The notes below the pieces were generated by a model that was not told the origin of the DNA, made no database searches, and worked only from the letters and a program-made list of their open reading frames with translations. From contig JAECYW010000006.1 in assembly GCA_023014335.1 (NCBI GenBank), positions 2,666,001 through 2,730,000 on the forward strand: DNA of 64,000 bases. The letters run 5' to 3'. This DNA is from Galerina marginata (taxonomy: Eukaryota; Basidiomycota; Agaricomycetes; Agaricales; Galerinaceae). The position numbers were made by a program, and so were the translations under genes. This document shows positions 24,851 through 35,335 of the stretch, one piece after another; within the stretch, counting starts at the first letter, position 1; each line of letters begins with the position of its first letter.

Positions 24851-26879
24851 AGAAGGCAGGAAGATAAGCTCGGTTGGCAAGTCTTTAAAACGTACTGATA
24901 CCCGAGCAACATGATTTCAGAGAATTGACAAAGTATTAATCAGGAACGGACTTACCAGATCCGAAACGAGCTTTCGACCATCGCAAAACTTTCAAGCTTG
25001 ACGCACACTGTGGTGGGCTTCTAGGTACTGGTGAAGGATGCCGTCATTTCCCCACCTCCAGTCTTAATGCCAAGAGGGCGTTGGAGTAGGCCTGGGTGCT
25101 CCCGAGCTAGTCACTGGCTCAAGGGAAGGTGGTGGGTTGCTCCCAAAAGGATCTGTCTACAGGAACGCGTACCCGAACCTACCCGAACGTAGGCTACCTA
25201 GGTCACGTGCCCTGATGGCATCAGCCACTACTCAGCGTGAGGTTTATTGACAGCCAGTGTGAAAGTCGTTTGTGCTTGCTCGACTCGTCGTTGCCGTCGA
25301 GATGTTTGTAGGCTCGAAGATCAAATCGTTCGTCCCAACCATAAAAAGGTTGACGACTTCAACAGAGCTCCACGAGAGATCCTGTGCTGAAGTTTAGGGT
25401 TGATGAGGCAGATTTCAACAAGACTCACAATCTGGACTTACCCGACTCTTCGGACGGCAGTGACTACAAAGAGCTTGTACGGTCGCTACCCATATATGTA
25501 TTTGAGGTATCGTAAGGTTCGTCGAAACCATCCTTGAAGGGTATTAGCTGTTTGGGATTTGAGGGGTTCATTGACAGGTATTGGCTGTTTGAGATCTGAG
25601 GGTGCCACATTACATCGACCAATGCAACGAAGAGATTCGAGCTGTAAGTTTTTCGTAATTCGGTACAAAGTTGCTTCATAGTGTGAGAGGCTTCAACTCA
25701 ATCCCGCCTAGGTCAGGTCGGCCGCATGTACCAATACACACCTGTGGGCTAGTAACCAACGGAGAAACGACCTCTCGTGGACAGGTGACGGAGCAAGCAC
25801 GAAGAGGCGCGGCGCTCTATATTCACCTTGGGGAGGCGGGGTATGATACCAACGATTGTGACGGGTCATCGGGTGGTTGCTGTGAAGACCGGTATGTAAG
25901 CTTCCCGGATCGCATTGAGGAATGGCACTTACTTTCTCTGTCAGATTGCTGAGTTTCGCCATCGGTCAACCCAGAGCATCACGAGCAATGAGCCTGCCTA
26001 CTCCCAACAGACTCACATAGTCCGCAAGCCTGGTGCTAAGGAGAGAAGGCAGGCATGAGGACGGCGACGCGAACATTGAATAGTAACAAAGGGACACACC
26101 AGCCGAATGTGAGCATCCCCATATCCAAGGTTGATTCGGCTGGGGAGGTTTAAATCAGAGGGATGGTAGGCCCGGCATTTATGAACGACGTTGCTTGAGT
26201 TGATGGATACAAGATAAAAAGGTGAACGTTTGAAGGTCGAAGGCAAGATCAGACAGGCCGAGAAACGTGACGAGCTCAGGTCCGGGTACATTGAATTTGT
26301 TCATTGCTTGCTGTTCTCATCACCAGACCTACTCTTCCTCTAACTGCGGCATGAATTGCAATCAGAATTGACGGCGAATGCGGTGACTGCAACAACAGCT
26401 CTACTGGAAGTAGTCGGGGCTGCTCTTGACTCGATTGGACGTCGGTGCAACTGCCCCCCTCCTTACGAAGGCAGTGCGGAGGAGCAAGACGTTAACGATG
26501 ATGGCGACAGCTTCCTCAGAGCTTCTCTGATGGTTATACTGGCCGAACACTGGGTACCAGAGCTCTCTGGTCGTTTAAACAAAGTAAGCGGGTGTTCAGC
26601 ACAAAAGGAACGAGGATCCACCTGAAAACTGCACCGAACGGATGCGTGGAGATTATCGCCTCCTAAAGCGCCTCCTTCGAACCTCGCACAACCTTCGCAT
26701 CATTATCCAGGTAGCGAACGCAAAAGCAACGACATGTCCTGTTGTTCGAGGGTGTCCTTTCGGGGGGTGTACGACTGCACAATGATCAAGCATGGCTTGA
26801 GTCAGTGTAGCACAACACAAACTGTCCATCCGCCTTTCTCCTCTCCTCTCTCCTTCAGTCAATCACCCCGACCGCTCCT
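24851..26879. other. Unassigned 2-kb stretch
   Basis: No recognisable gene. Open frames at 25671-25962 on both strands and at 26356-26625 (+) are uninformative. A small imperfect direct repeat (TGTTTGRGATYTGAGGG, two copies 39 bp apart) lies at about 25545-25605. Confidence 0.35.
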
Positions 26880-27553
26880 GATGCCAAATTAACACGGACA
26901 ACGAACCTGCGCTGTTCCAAGAAGCCAACAAACAGCTGCGGGCCCAAGTACGAGCCCAAGCAGTCCAGGCTCACGGCCAACGTAGACTCACACATGGATT
27001 ACATGCACCTCAAGTGCCAGTGACTCGAGAAGCAGCCGCCGGTCATGATCATTCAGTCGCTCTTTTGGCAAACGCCAGACAAAGGAGGTGGGCGACGAAG
27101 GCGCTGTGGGCTCGAAGAAGAATCCAAAAACTTACCAACCTGCAACCGCGCTCTTTTCCCTCTCCTTCTCTCCTGCAGTCGATCGCCCTTGCCCTTTCCA
27201 TCTCATTTTCCATTTCGACCGCTCATGATGCTCTGTGCATCACAAACAATGAGCCGGCGGTGTTCCATAACGCACCTGTACTTCTTTTGCAATTCGAGAG
27301 AGCGAAGAAGCGGACGATAGTGGTGCTCCGCCTGTGCCGGAGGAAGGAAGAAGGGGATTCTCCTTCAGACGTGAACGACGTAGAGAGCGATGAGACGCCT
27401 CCACTGGTACCGCTGGTGATGAGGGTGCAGCGCGCGATGGACGACGATAGGCTCAGCGACGCATGTTACAACGCGGAGATGCGGGACTTACAGCTTTGGG
27501 AAAACGAGCGTTTTGGGGTGGTTCAGTGGTTCAATGTCCAAGACCTGCGATGA
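26880..27553 (+). CDS. Unrecognised open frame, 224 codons without clear ATG
   Basis: An open frame runs from about 26880 to the TGA at 27553, beginning NEPALFQEANKQLRAQVRAQ (helical, Gln/Ala/Arg-rich). A related segment recurs within the same frame near 27245 as NNEPAVFHNAPVLLLQFERA, and the bases preceding it also match (CCGACCGCTCCTGATG against TCGACCGCTCATGATG). This suggests a duplicated exon start. The tail is acidic and ends QWFNVQDLR. No ATG is in frame at its head, so it is either 5'-truncated or one exon of a larger gene. No family recognised. Confidence 0.3.
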
Positions 27554-27768
27554 GGTTGCTGCTGCCATCATCGAAGTCAGTTTCAAAGTTCAATACTTGG
27601 CCACCTGTGATCCCGGTCTCGATTCCTCCCTTCGACGCCAATGCCGCCTATTCTAACCCAAAGTGCCGCGTCTACATGATGTATTGCTGCAACGCCAATG
27701 TCTACGTCTTCCTTTGTATAAATAGGACTCGTAAATTGTGAATACCATAAATTTGTTGCAATGAACTA

Positions 27769-29944
27769 TTACACAACTCTGTCGAACTCTATAAGATCCA
27801 GTGCAGGTTTGGCACCTAGCTGCTTCTTTTGCCCTTCACTCAACTGACCGTACCATCCATCGTCATAAAAATTTACAGGTAGTCCAGGAATAGGTCGTCT
27901 TGACGTTTCCGTTGCATTAACCCTTCGTTTTCGTTGTCTTGGTCCACTTCCGGTGATATTTTCATAGCAATTCTTGAAATTTCGGTCTCGATCGACAGAG
28001 ATCATCCTTGAAACGATACCCAACCTTCTCCAGCTCAATTTCTTGACAAGATAAATCTTCTGTCCATCATCGTCGATGTCACTTTCATCTGAACTCATAC
28101 CTCCCGCCCCTAGCGTCGCCACCACCTCGTCAAGGTGATCCCAGATAACCCGACCATCCCCTGTCTGGGAAGCAGCATTCTGTACTGCTATGCGACTTCG
28201 TACTGCATATCTCTTGTATTCCGTTTAGATTTCTCACATGATTAAGACAAGTAGCAATGTTTACCTCGTTCCGCCTTGAATTACGCCTTTGGTTGGCTAA
28301 CACAATCCGATGCTGTGCTAACAATCGCTGATTCATTTGAACCTGGGTTTCTCCAACTTTTTGGGTCGCTTGGTTTACCTTCTTTTTCAGCCTTCGAAGC
28401 CGATCCATAAACATCTGACAGATTTCTTCCTGGTGTTCCTCGTCTCTGACAACGTATTTCGTTATATACGCTTCCATGAAAATCTCCAGTAGGGCATAAT
28501 TCCAAGGACCTTCAATGATCCCCCAAGCTGGAGCATATGGCGGGGTAGGTCCAGGGCCGCGTTCTGCTTCATAGGCTGCAACCACAGCCTCATCAACTTG
28601 GTTTGCGTGGACAATGTCGGCGTCATGTCGGATGTTAAGTAAAGAATTCATAGTCTCCCTAACGGCTTTCTAGAAATATTATTTATCAGATCAATTCTGG
28701 GGAACATGGTAAAAAATTACCAGTTGATCATTCCTTTCAGGAGTCGTGTGTCTCTGAGGAGGTAGCTTGAAGAGCGCCGTCCTTGGAGCACCATACTTCT
28801 TTTTGCGCTCAGCCAGGTCTACACCAGAACGAGGCATAGACATCTGTTCAGTCAACTTGGTGACACATCCAGTTAATGCAATGATAGCCTGCTCTAATGG
28901 CGAGCTGGAGGTCTGATGCAATTATTTTTTCAGCGCGCCAATATTCCGTTTGAGATAAAAGAAAATGTACCAGAGAGCCGCCTGTATTAGCTTGGACAGG
29001 GGAGAATTGCTCGTTTGTACTTCCAGATATGAAATTGGATGCATGGTTCTCCCTGTGAGAGGACTTAAGTTGCAGAGCCGGACCGCCACCTATGATAGGT
29101 CGGGGGAACTTCATGGGACCAAATGGGACAGCGGAAGCAGCAGGAAGCGCACTGATGTTCATTGACTGCCTTAACAGTGAGCAGTGTATTGCAGTGAAGA
29201 AGAAAGATACACACCGCGTCTTCACTTTCCTCGTCAGTCTCTGTATTGTCATTGTCGGAATTTTGACGCTGGGGAGTATCGGCAGGGACTGAGTGACGCT
29301 CCCGTTCCTTTCCCTTCCCCCGGATCATTTCTGGGGCTAGGTCTGGGATAATATTATATGCTTCGAACTTAGCATAGAATAAAATGATCAAATAATCTCT
29401 TACCTTCAGTTTCGTTCCTCATGCTTGAGTCTGCGTCTGGGGTGAAAGTGTCATCGTCTAGTTGTGGATCGAGGTCCAGTCGAAATTTCCTGGACGGGCC
29501 AATAGAGGACATTCGTTGAGTGTGTTTCGAAACGTATGTTTCAGCTGATATGGCACGCTCCTCCATGCTCCTCAGTTGCCGGCTGAGATCCGCTACCTGT
29601 GCTTCAGCTGTTTCTGCTCGCAGCTTTATATCTTCAGCGTGTGCCTCCCAGTTTTGAATTTTAGCCCAAATTTCGGATGCCTTCCGTTCTCGTGCTTCTA
29701 ACTCTTGAACCTTCAAATCACAAAAGTCAGCAAGTCTTTTTGGGTCAGATGGAAAGTGATCGACCTTTTTCATAAAGAAAGATTGATGCTGAGCTTCGGC
29801 TTCGAGCACTGGCTCCTAGTAAGCAGACACACACCCCATCAATAAGAAAACCAACATCTGAAGAAAGGAACGTACTATGCCCATAGAAGAGTCTTGGTCT
29901 TCTGCAAAGGAGCCGTGTGACGGAGGATTACCACCAACATTCAT
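27769..29944 (-). CDS. Unrecognised 620-aa coiled-coil protein with GMSSDESD motif
   Basis: Seven exons join in frame: 29944-29876, 29815-29404, 29360-29215, 29165-28971, 28912-28721, 28669-28265 and 28212-27769. All introns are 48-61 nt with GT..AG ends. Residues ~50-115 form a coiled coil (VQELEARERKASEIWAK). A Pro/Gly/Ser linker follows, then TSSSPLEQAIIALTGCVTKL. A basic helix at ~430-473 reads RLRRLKKKVNQATQKVG. The C-terminal region has LDEVVATLGAGGMSSDESD (~502-520) and SRRPIPGLPVNFYDDGWY near the end. I recall the GMSSDESD...PIPGLP arrangement as a high-copy agaricomycete family with no named domain. The acidic Ser motif could be phosphorylated. Translation is probably nuclear or chromatin-linked by composition only. 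No disruption seen. Confidence 0.75.
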
Positions 29945-30461
29945 TGTTGTCAAAGGTGAAAGTTGCAGTTCTATGCAACTTTAAATAGCTGTGAAGCGTC
30001 GCTTCAATTTATCAAATGAGTCAGTTGAACCCCCATGGTAGAGAGATTTCCCGCTGTTGAGCTGTCCAACTGTTGAGTCGATTGATGACGGCCAGCTGGA
30101 CACAAGAACTTGGGCACGCCAATGTAGCAGTCCGCTGTTGAGCTGTCCAACTGTTGAGTCGATTGATGACGGCCAGCTGGACACAAGAACTTGGGCACGC
30201 CAATGTAGCAGTCAAGTTATCATTGCACAGTTCAACTTGAGAGCTAACAGGTAAACTGTCAGAGACAAAGACTGCGAAGTTGTAACAATCGACTGTCTGG
30301 AAGGTGACGTCTCAGTCAGGCACCCTGAACCAGAGGTCGTTAAGTGCTCACCTCTAAAAATAGCACCAAGCCTACATACTATAGAGGGCCTCCAACTGGT
30401 TATATAATAGAACCTCTCGTTCTGAGGGCCCTCGCTCGGAAGCTTAGCGTTGAATCTCACC
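29945..30461. promoter_or_regulatory. Divergent intergenic region with shared promoter potential
   Basis: These 517 bp separate the start codons of two divergent genes and must carry both promoters unless one is silent. The region contains the 81-bp tandem duplication at 30051-30212. A TATATAAT sequence lies at 30401-30408, about 55 bases before the plus-strand ATG, a plausible TATA element. The plus-strand ATG sits in a good context (CACCATGA). Confidence 0.45.
30051..30212. repeat. 81-bp tandem duplication, two copies
   Basis: Copies at 30051-30131 and 30132-30212 appear identical over 81 bp (starting CCGCTGTTGAGCTGTCCAAC, ending CAATGTAGCAGT). The unit also contains a short inverted repeat, GAGCTGTCCA against GCCAGCTGGAC. 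It lies in the spacer between two divergent genes. Confidence 0.95.
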
Positions 30462-31198
30462 ATGATCTCACGTCCTCTACCCTTGATCACCCATCGAATT
30501 CAATTTTCATCCAAAGTCTTATCTACAGCTCCTGTTGTCACATCTCGTCTTGAATTCGGTCAACAGACGTTGAGGCGGAATCGTGTGCTTGAGCAGGAAA
30601 CGGCACCCTCAGATCACAGCGCTGAGACCTCACTTTTGGACAACGACAAGGATATCGAATCAGAGTTGTCAGACCTCTCTGACAGCGAGGAGGATGTCGA
30701 AGCACAGCCTGCTGCAAAAAAAATCCCAAAACCTTCTGGAGAACCTGGTCGACCTGGTTCTGGTGGCTATAGCATTGACGATGTCCTCGCCACCTGGGGG
30801 AAAGAAGAAGTTTTGAAAGTGAACGTGAGATATTTCAAAGCCGCACACCACTGCTGGATATTTACACTGGTGTCGCTGTTTTCAGAACCTTGTCAAGAAA
30901 CTCGCAGAATTGAAATTGGACAAAACTAAATCATACAGCAAACAAAACAGCAAGAATATTAATACCATATGTGAAGAAGTAAGTCATATGTGCTTCTCAT
31001 CTGTTGTTCCCATCTTTATTTTCCCTCTTCCAGGTTGAACGCCATCACAGTGTTGTTCAGAAGTATGCCGACTTCTGGCCCATTCGGGCCATGCTTAAAA
31101 TGTACCTTAAGTCCACATCAGAAGCATATCGTCGAGGAGGTAGCAGCACTTATAACAGGGGAAACAGGGGTGCCAATAGGGGGGATTCAAATCCCTGA
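30462..31198 (+). CDS. Unrecognised 206-aa acidic/helical protein, divergent partner
   Basis: Three exons (30462-30824, 30886-30978, 31034-31198) join in frame to 206 aa. The N-terminus is basic with Arg/Leu. Residues ~65-85 are acidic and Ser-rich (ESELSDLSDSEEDVEA). YSIDDVLATWGKEEVLKV (~103-120) precedes a Lys-rich helix (KTKSYSKQNSKNINTI). The C-terminal third reads VVQKYADFWPIRAMLKMYLK and ends in an Arg/Gly/Asn tail. The layout of acidic spacer, then helix, then Y-x3-WP-x2-A/D-M motif is one I recall from a repeated agaricomycete family of unknown role, often near transposons. Its start codon is 517 bp from the oppositely oriented 620-aa gene. Confidence 0.7.
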
Positions 31199-31209
31199 CG
31201 TTTTTTGTT

Positions 31210-31990
31210 CTTTATAAGAAACATCGAAATAGAGTGTAGGTGCATTTAAGGGCATATACAAAGCGATTTCTCCGTCTGCTATGGCCATCTTTCATCATTT
31301 CGTCGAGAGTGCCGTGCTTGTGGATTAACAGCGTTCCTATCTCAGAGTCTAACAAATTCTTACCTCAAAAGATTCCCTAAACTCGCGCCGACCAAAGAAT
31401 ACCCGTATCGCGAGCCATCTGGGGAGGCTTGTTTCGTGTGAGAGACTAACCACAGTTTTGCAAATGTCAGGACATCCAATTATCCGCGTTGTTCGTCCAG
31501 CGTCCCACTCGATCTGTCGCAGAGTCAGCGTGTTCTGGAACACAAAGAGACCGTTAACACACTCACTGACCTCTCTTTGAGGCGGTGATAGCTAGGAAGC
31601 GATGAGGAAGAGATACTGGTGGTTGCGGAGGAAAGTTAACATTTGTGACTTGCCACTCGTGAGTAGAACAAGCCGAAATTCGGTACAAGCTGCATGAGAG
31701 CGTTATTTTTATTTCCCTATACTGCAGATTTCTGAGCGCCTAAGGGTCCATAGTCCTAGTTGTTTCAGTCATCTCTAAGTAACAAGCTGCTGAAATAGCC
31801 ATTACATAAGTCGCTCGAACAATTGATAGTTATTACACACCGTTATGAGCGGCTTTTGAATGAGGCGAACTGACCACTGGCACTCGATCGACTTTCCTGT
31901 TTGGGTTTCACCTTCGAAGTTCGACGGTGGGGGACAGAAAAGTTCCACATTCTCTACGCCTTCCGTGACGAGGAGGAAGCGCTCCAAAGT
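31210..31990 (-). pseudogene. Unrecognised coding fragment
   Basis: Two minus-strand frames read like real protein: ERFLLVTEGVENVELFCPPP with QWSVRLIQKPLITV (31985-31830), and TLRQIEWDAGRTTRIIGCPD with SLPRWLAIRVFFG (31540-31370). A third frame, SEIGTLLIHKHGTLDEMM, follows at 31360-31300. They may be exons of one gene, but I could not join them in phase and recognise no domain. Confidence 0.3.
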
Positions 31991-33669
31991 GGCATGTACT
32001 TGGAATATTGGCCAACCTTTATTTCAGGCTTGATATTAAGCGGTGGCGCACTTGGTCAAGTCCCTTTTTAGGTCGCGCACGAGAATTATGCAGAAGATAT
32101 CCAAATTTTTGGCCTTGTGACGCGCATTTAGCCCGCAATGCCCGGAGTCTATTTTTGGCTTGCTTCTGTTTCCGTCGTTGTCGGTGTTCCTCTCACCACC
32201 ATTCACACTCCCGCCTCCACTGTCTCTCCTCGATTGGGGACACTGCCAGTGCCTCCACCTCCTATGTCGTCGATGGAAGTAATGCCGTGCCAACACCGCT
32301 GCCTCCTTCACTTGCGCGACATGAGTAATACATGTACGCGACGCCTTGTTGACTGCCTTGGATGCGCTCAATCCCCACCTCGTCGACAAGGATGGTGCGG
32401 CCCTATTACCAGGGCCTCCTCCACGCCATTCTGCCGTTACTGCCTCCTCCACCTGCGTCGACGTGGCTAACGCAGCTCCACCTCCCACCTCTTTCTAACA
32501 CCCCCATGTTACGTCGCCGGCCTCGCTGGGAGAATCTTCCTGGTATATTTGCATGGACGATGGTTGACTCGACCCAGGATCCAGAACAACAGTGATAACT
32601 AGGAGGATGAAGGACGGCGGCGACGACCGGATAGTCGATGGCGGTGTCCGTCGAGTGAGAGCGGAAGCAGGAGGGTGGTGTTGACTATGCCGGCTTGCTG
32701 CTTGATTTGCGGTGAGTTTCTTGTATTGATTCCGTTCCTGGGTATTCAACCAACCTTCGCGCATAGACATATGCTGCGGCTAGAGAGGAGCAGTCTGCAG
32801 GGATCGTGAATTGGGAATCGAGGAGGTAGTGGTGGGTGGCGGCAAGGCTGGACATTGACGTTGGAACGTCTAAGTCCCGAGCTTGAGTGGGCTGGAAAGC
32901 AAGGTGAGTAAAGATACAATGAAGATATGAAGTTTCACTTACCTGTTAGAAAGTCTGGAAAGTGTCAGTTCGAGTCGACAATGTCGGCGGCTGCGGGATG
33001 TTGAGCATCAGCAGGTTGGATAGAAAGTCTGTGGGCGGAGGAACTTGAAGAAGCTGTTATAAACGTGGTAAGCCTATTTCCGGACTCCAGAAGGGAACTT
33101 TGCTGACCTGAATGACTTGTAACTGTCCCTAGACCTTAGTTTGCCCGCACAATGCCATCGACGACATCCGCGAACGCTGCAAGTCGATATCCCACCAATG
33201 AACGCGAAGTGAAGCTGGGGCGGACAGGCTGGCTTTGTTGCGGGTGTGTCTCGCGTAGCTAACGCCCGTCCGCCTCACAGCACTCCTCGAGAATGGACCC
33301 AAAATCCGTACTCTGCACCCCCCGCCTCCGCGCCTTCAGCTTCAACCACTGAAAAAAAATTGAAGGGAGGGGGCAGTAACGACAGCCAGCGGTGACGACG
33401 ACGCCGACTGCGGGGTGTAGTCAAGACTGCGAGACGGCGGGAGTGGTGCGGGAGGAGAAAAAGCAGTGGTGTTGATGCGGGGCAGGCTGGCTGCTGGTTT
33501 CGCGGTGAGTTGATCGCTTTGATTCCGTTCCCGCTTATTCGACTGACCTCCTTTATATCACGCTGGACGAACATACTTTGATGAAGGGGGTTTTTCGAAC
33601 GGTTCCACGGGGCTCGAAGACAAGCCGTGATGGTGCAGCTTTATCGATTTCCGACGGACATTCTACAAG
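31991..33669. other. Decayed region with a diverged internal duplication
   Basis: No intact gene. A block at about 32600-32760 resembles one at about 33400-33550. Both contain minus-strand coding-like sequence around ERNQ..LTA.QAAS (RNQYKKLTANQAAS at the left copy, ERNQSDQLTAKPAAS at the right) followed by Pro/Ser-rich sequence. This marks an old duplication of one exon. Confidence 0.4.
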
Positions 33670-34239
33670 GATGGCACTATGGTCAGTGCCACTTTAGCAT
33701 CTATAACCTGTTGAACTTACGATTGTACCCTTAGTGACGACATTGTTGAACCACTCCAACCTGCAACCAACCGAGGAGATAGGGATGCTGAAGAGGACAG
33801 TGAGGAGGAGGAGGAGGAGGAGGACGGAGATGAAGATGAAGAGAACGACGCACCGGAATCCCAGGCCGATGTATCACGCCAATCGCTCGAGGGGCTTGAA
33901 CAACCAACTGCAACTCTTCCGGACATAACAACGCCCGCTGAGGGAGGGCAAACATCACGGCTCCGTAAGCGGAGAGTCCTAGAGGTGGAGGAAGACAATT
34001 TGTGCGTGGACGAGGGCTGCGAAACACCCATAGAAGAGGTCGACCTTCTCTGCTGTGATGCACCTGGCTGTGGTTTAACAGTAAGCCAATCTTTTCAATT
34101 ATACTTCTACTGCCTAGACTTACCACGGATATAGTACCACCTAACGTGTCAAGGTCTCTTTGAAAGACCTTCCGGCGGGCGGTTCTGCGACGATGAGTGT
34201 AGGAAGAACGCCGGAAACTTGCCAAACCTTCCTAATTAG
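33670..34239 (+). CDS. PHD-like zinc-finger exon pair (partial gene)
   Basis: Exon 33735-34080 encodes a long acidic run (residues of Glu/Asp around 33800-33850), then CVDEGCETPIEEVDLLCCDA and PGCGLT. It joins after a 54-nt intron to exon 34135-34239, YHLTCQGLFERPSG and RFCDDECRKNAG, then a stop at 34237-34239. The Cys/His spacing (C-x4-C, CC-x4-C, H-x2-C, C-x3-C) resembles a PHD-type finger found at the C-terminus of a repeated agaricomycete family. ATG at 33670 with a short exon can be spliced in frame, but the real 5' part is probably missing. Function is unknown; histone or nucleic-acid reading is family inference. Confidence 0.5.
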
Positions 34240-34495
34240 GAAGGAGGGGAGGGTCCAGAGGGTTCTTAATCAAAAAATCAACAAAGTATCTAACAAAATT
34301 CTTCTGTTGGTCTTCACAGTGGCTGAACCACGTCAGGAGACAAGGAACGCTCACCAGCGTTTGAGTCGTCGATGGGATTACATAATTAATAATTCTCATT
34401 TATTTGTTTGCGTGTGTTATCGACACGTCTGTAGACTGTAGGATTATCAACTCAGACATTATCACTTTCTTGACCAGTCACGTCTGTATACTCGA
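34240..34495. other. Spacer before tandem array
   Basis: Nothing recognised. Confidence 0.4.
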
Positions 34496-34860
34496 AGCTA
34501 TTTCCTTACGAGCCGGCTTGGATGAGCTTGGCAGTGCACTCTCTCTGGAGGGAAGGGCACCCTCTGGGTGCCAGCCATTGTCCTAACATCTATTTCACAA
34601 ACCATACACCCCTTTCAGCTATTTCCTTACGAGCCGGCTTGGATGAGCTTGGCAGTGCACTCTCTCTGGAGGGAAGGGCACCCTCTGGGTGCCAGCCATC
34701 GTCCTAACATCTATTTCACAAACCATACACCCCTTTCAGCTATTTCCTTACGAGCCGGCTTGGATGAGCTTGGCAGTGCACTCTCTCTGGAGGGAAGGGC
34801 ACCCTCTGGGTGCCAGCCATCGTCCTAACATCTATTTCACAAACCATACACCCCTTTCAG
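34496..34860. repeat. 121-bp tandem repeat, three copies
   Basis: Units start at 34496, 34617 and 34738 with AGCTATTTCCTTACGAGCCG. They are nearly identical; I see one T/C change (CCATTGTCC against CCATCGTCC). Each unit ends in a pyrimidine tract plus CAG (ACACCCCTTTCAG), so it repeats a splice-acceptor-like sequence just upstream of the Hsp90 remnant. The overlapping open frames here are by-products of the repeat. Confidence 0.95.
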
Positions 34861-34894
34861 TACTTCACTCTATTGCCAAACTAAGTCCGTTTGT

Positions 34895-35335
34895 GCCCCC
34901 TTACCGACCTTTCTGTTCTTGGTACTGGTGTTGACCAAGGCCAACATGATGAACAACCTCAATATGATCACCAAGTCGGTTCGATTTTCTTTTTCAATAT
35001 CTGATTTCTTTGATGTCTAAGGTGTTTATACAGGGCTTCATGGAGGCTCTCAGCTCCGGTGCCGACATTTGCTTGATTAGTCAATTCAGTATCGGTTTCT
35101 AATATGCCTACCTTGTTTCCATGCGTGTTCAAGTCTTTTCAACCCAACGACGACGAGCAATTCATCTAGGATTCCGCTCCCAACACTGTCAATGCCCCCT
35201 GTTGGCCAGGGTACTGAGGTTCACTTCCACCTCAAGGAGGACCAAGTCGAACATCTTGAGGAGGAAAAAATCAAGGAGGTCATCACGAAGCCCTTTGAGT
35301 TCAATTCTTACCCAACCCAACTGGCTGTGATCACA
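34895..35335 (+). pseudogene. Hsp90 N-terminal ATPase domain fragment
   Basis: The segment matches the Hsp90 N-domain in order: LSVLGTGV, then frame-shifted TKANMMNNLNMITK, an intron, GFMEALSSGADICLISQFS (the lid and strand motif region), a TAA where GFYSAYLV is expected, MRVQVFS, then NDDEQF in another frame with TAG replacing the usual Trp codon, and GTEVHFHLKEDQVEHLEEEK. At least two frame shifts and two stops are present, and the N-terminal Glu of the ATP site is absent. It is a dead fragment. At least one intron seems retained, so a retrocopy origin is not required. Confidence 0.8.

Noticed and set aside
34522..34934. Three similar overlapping ORFs of 61-86 codons
   Set aside because: They exist only because the 121-bp unit is repeated and lacks stops in those frames.
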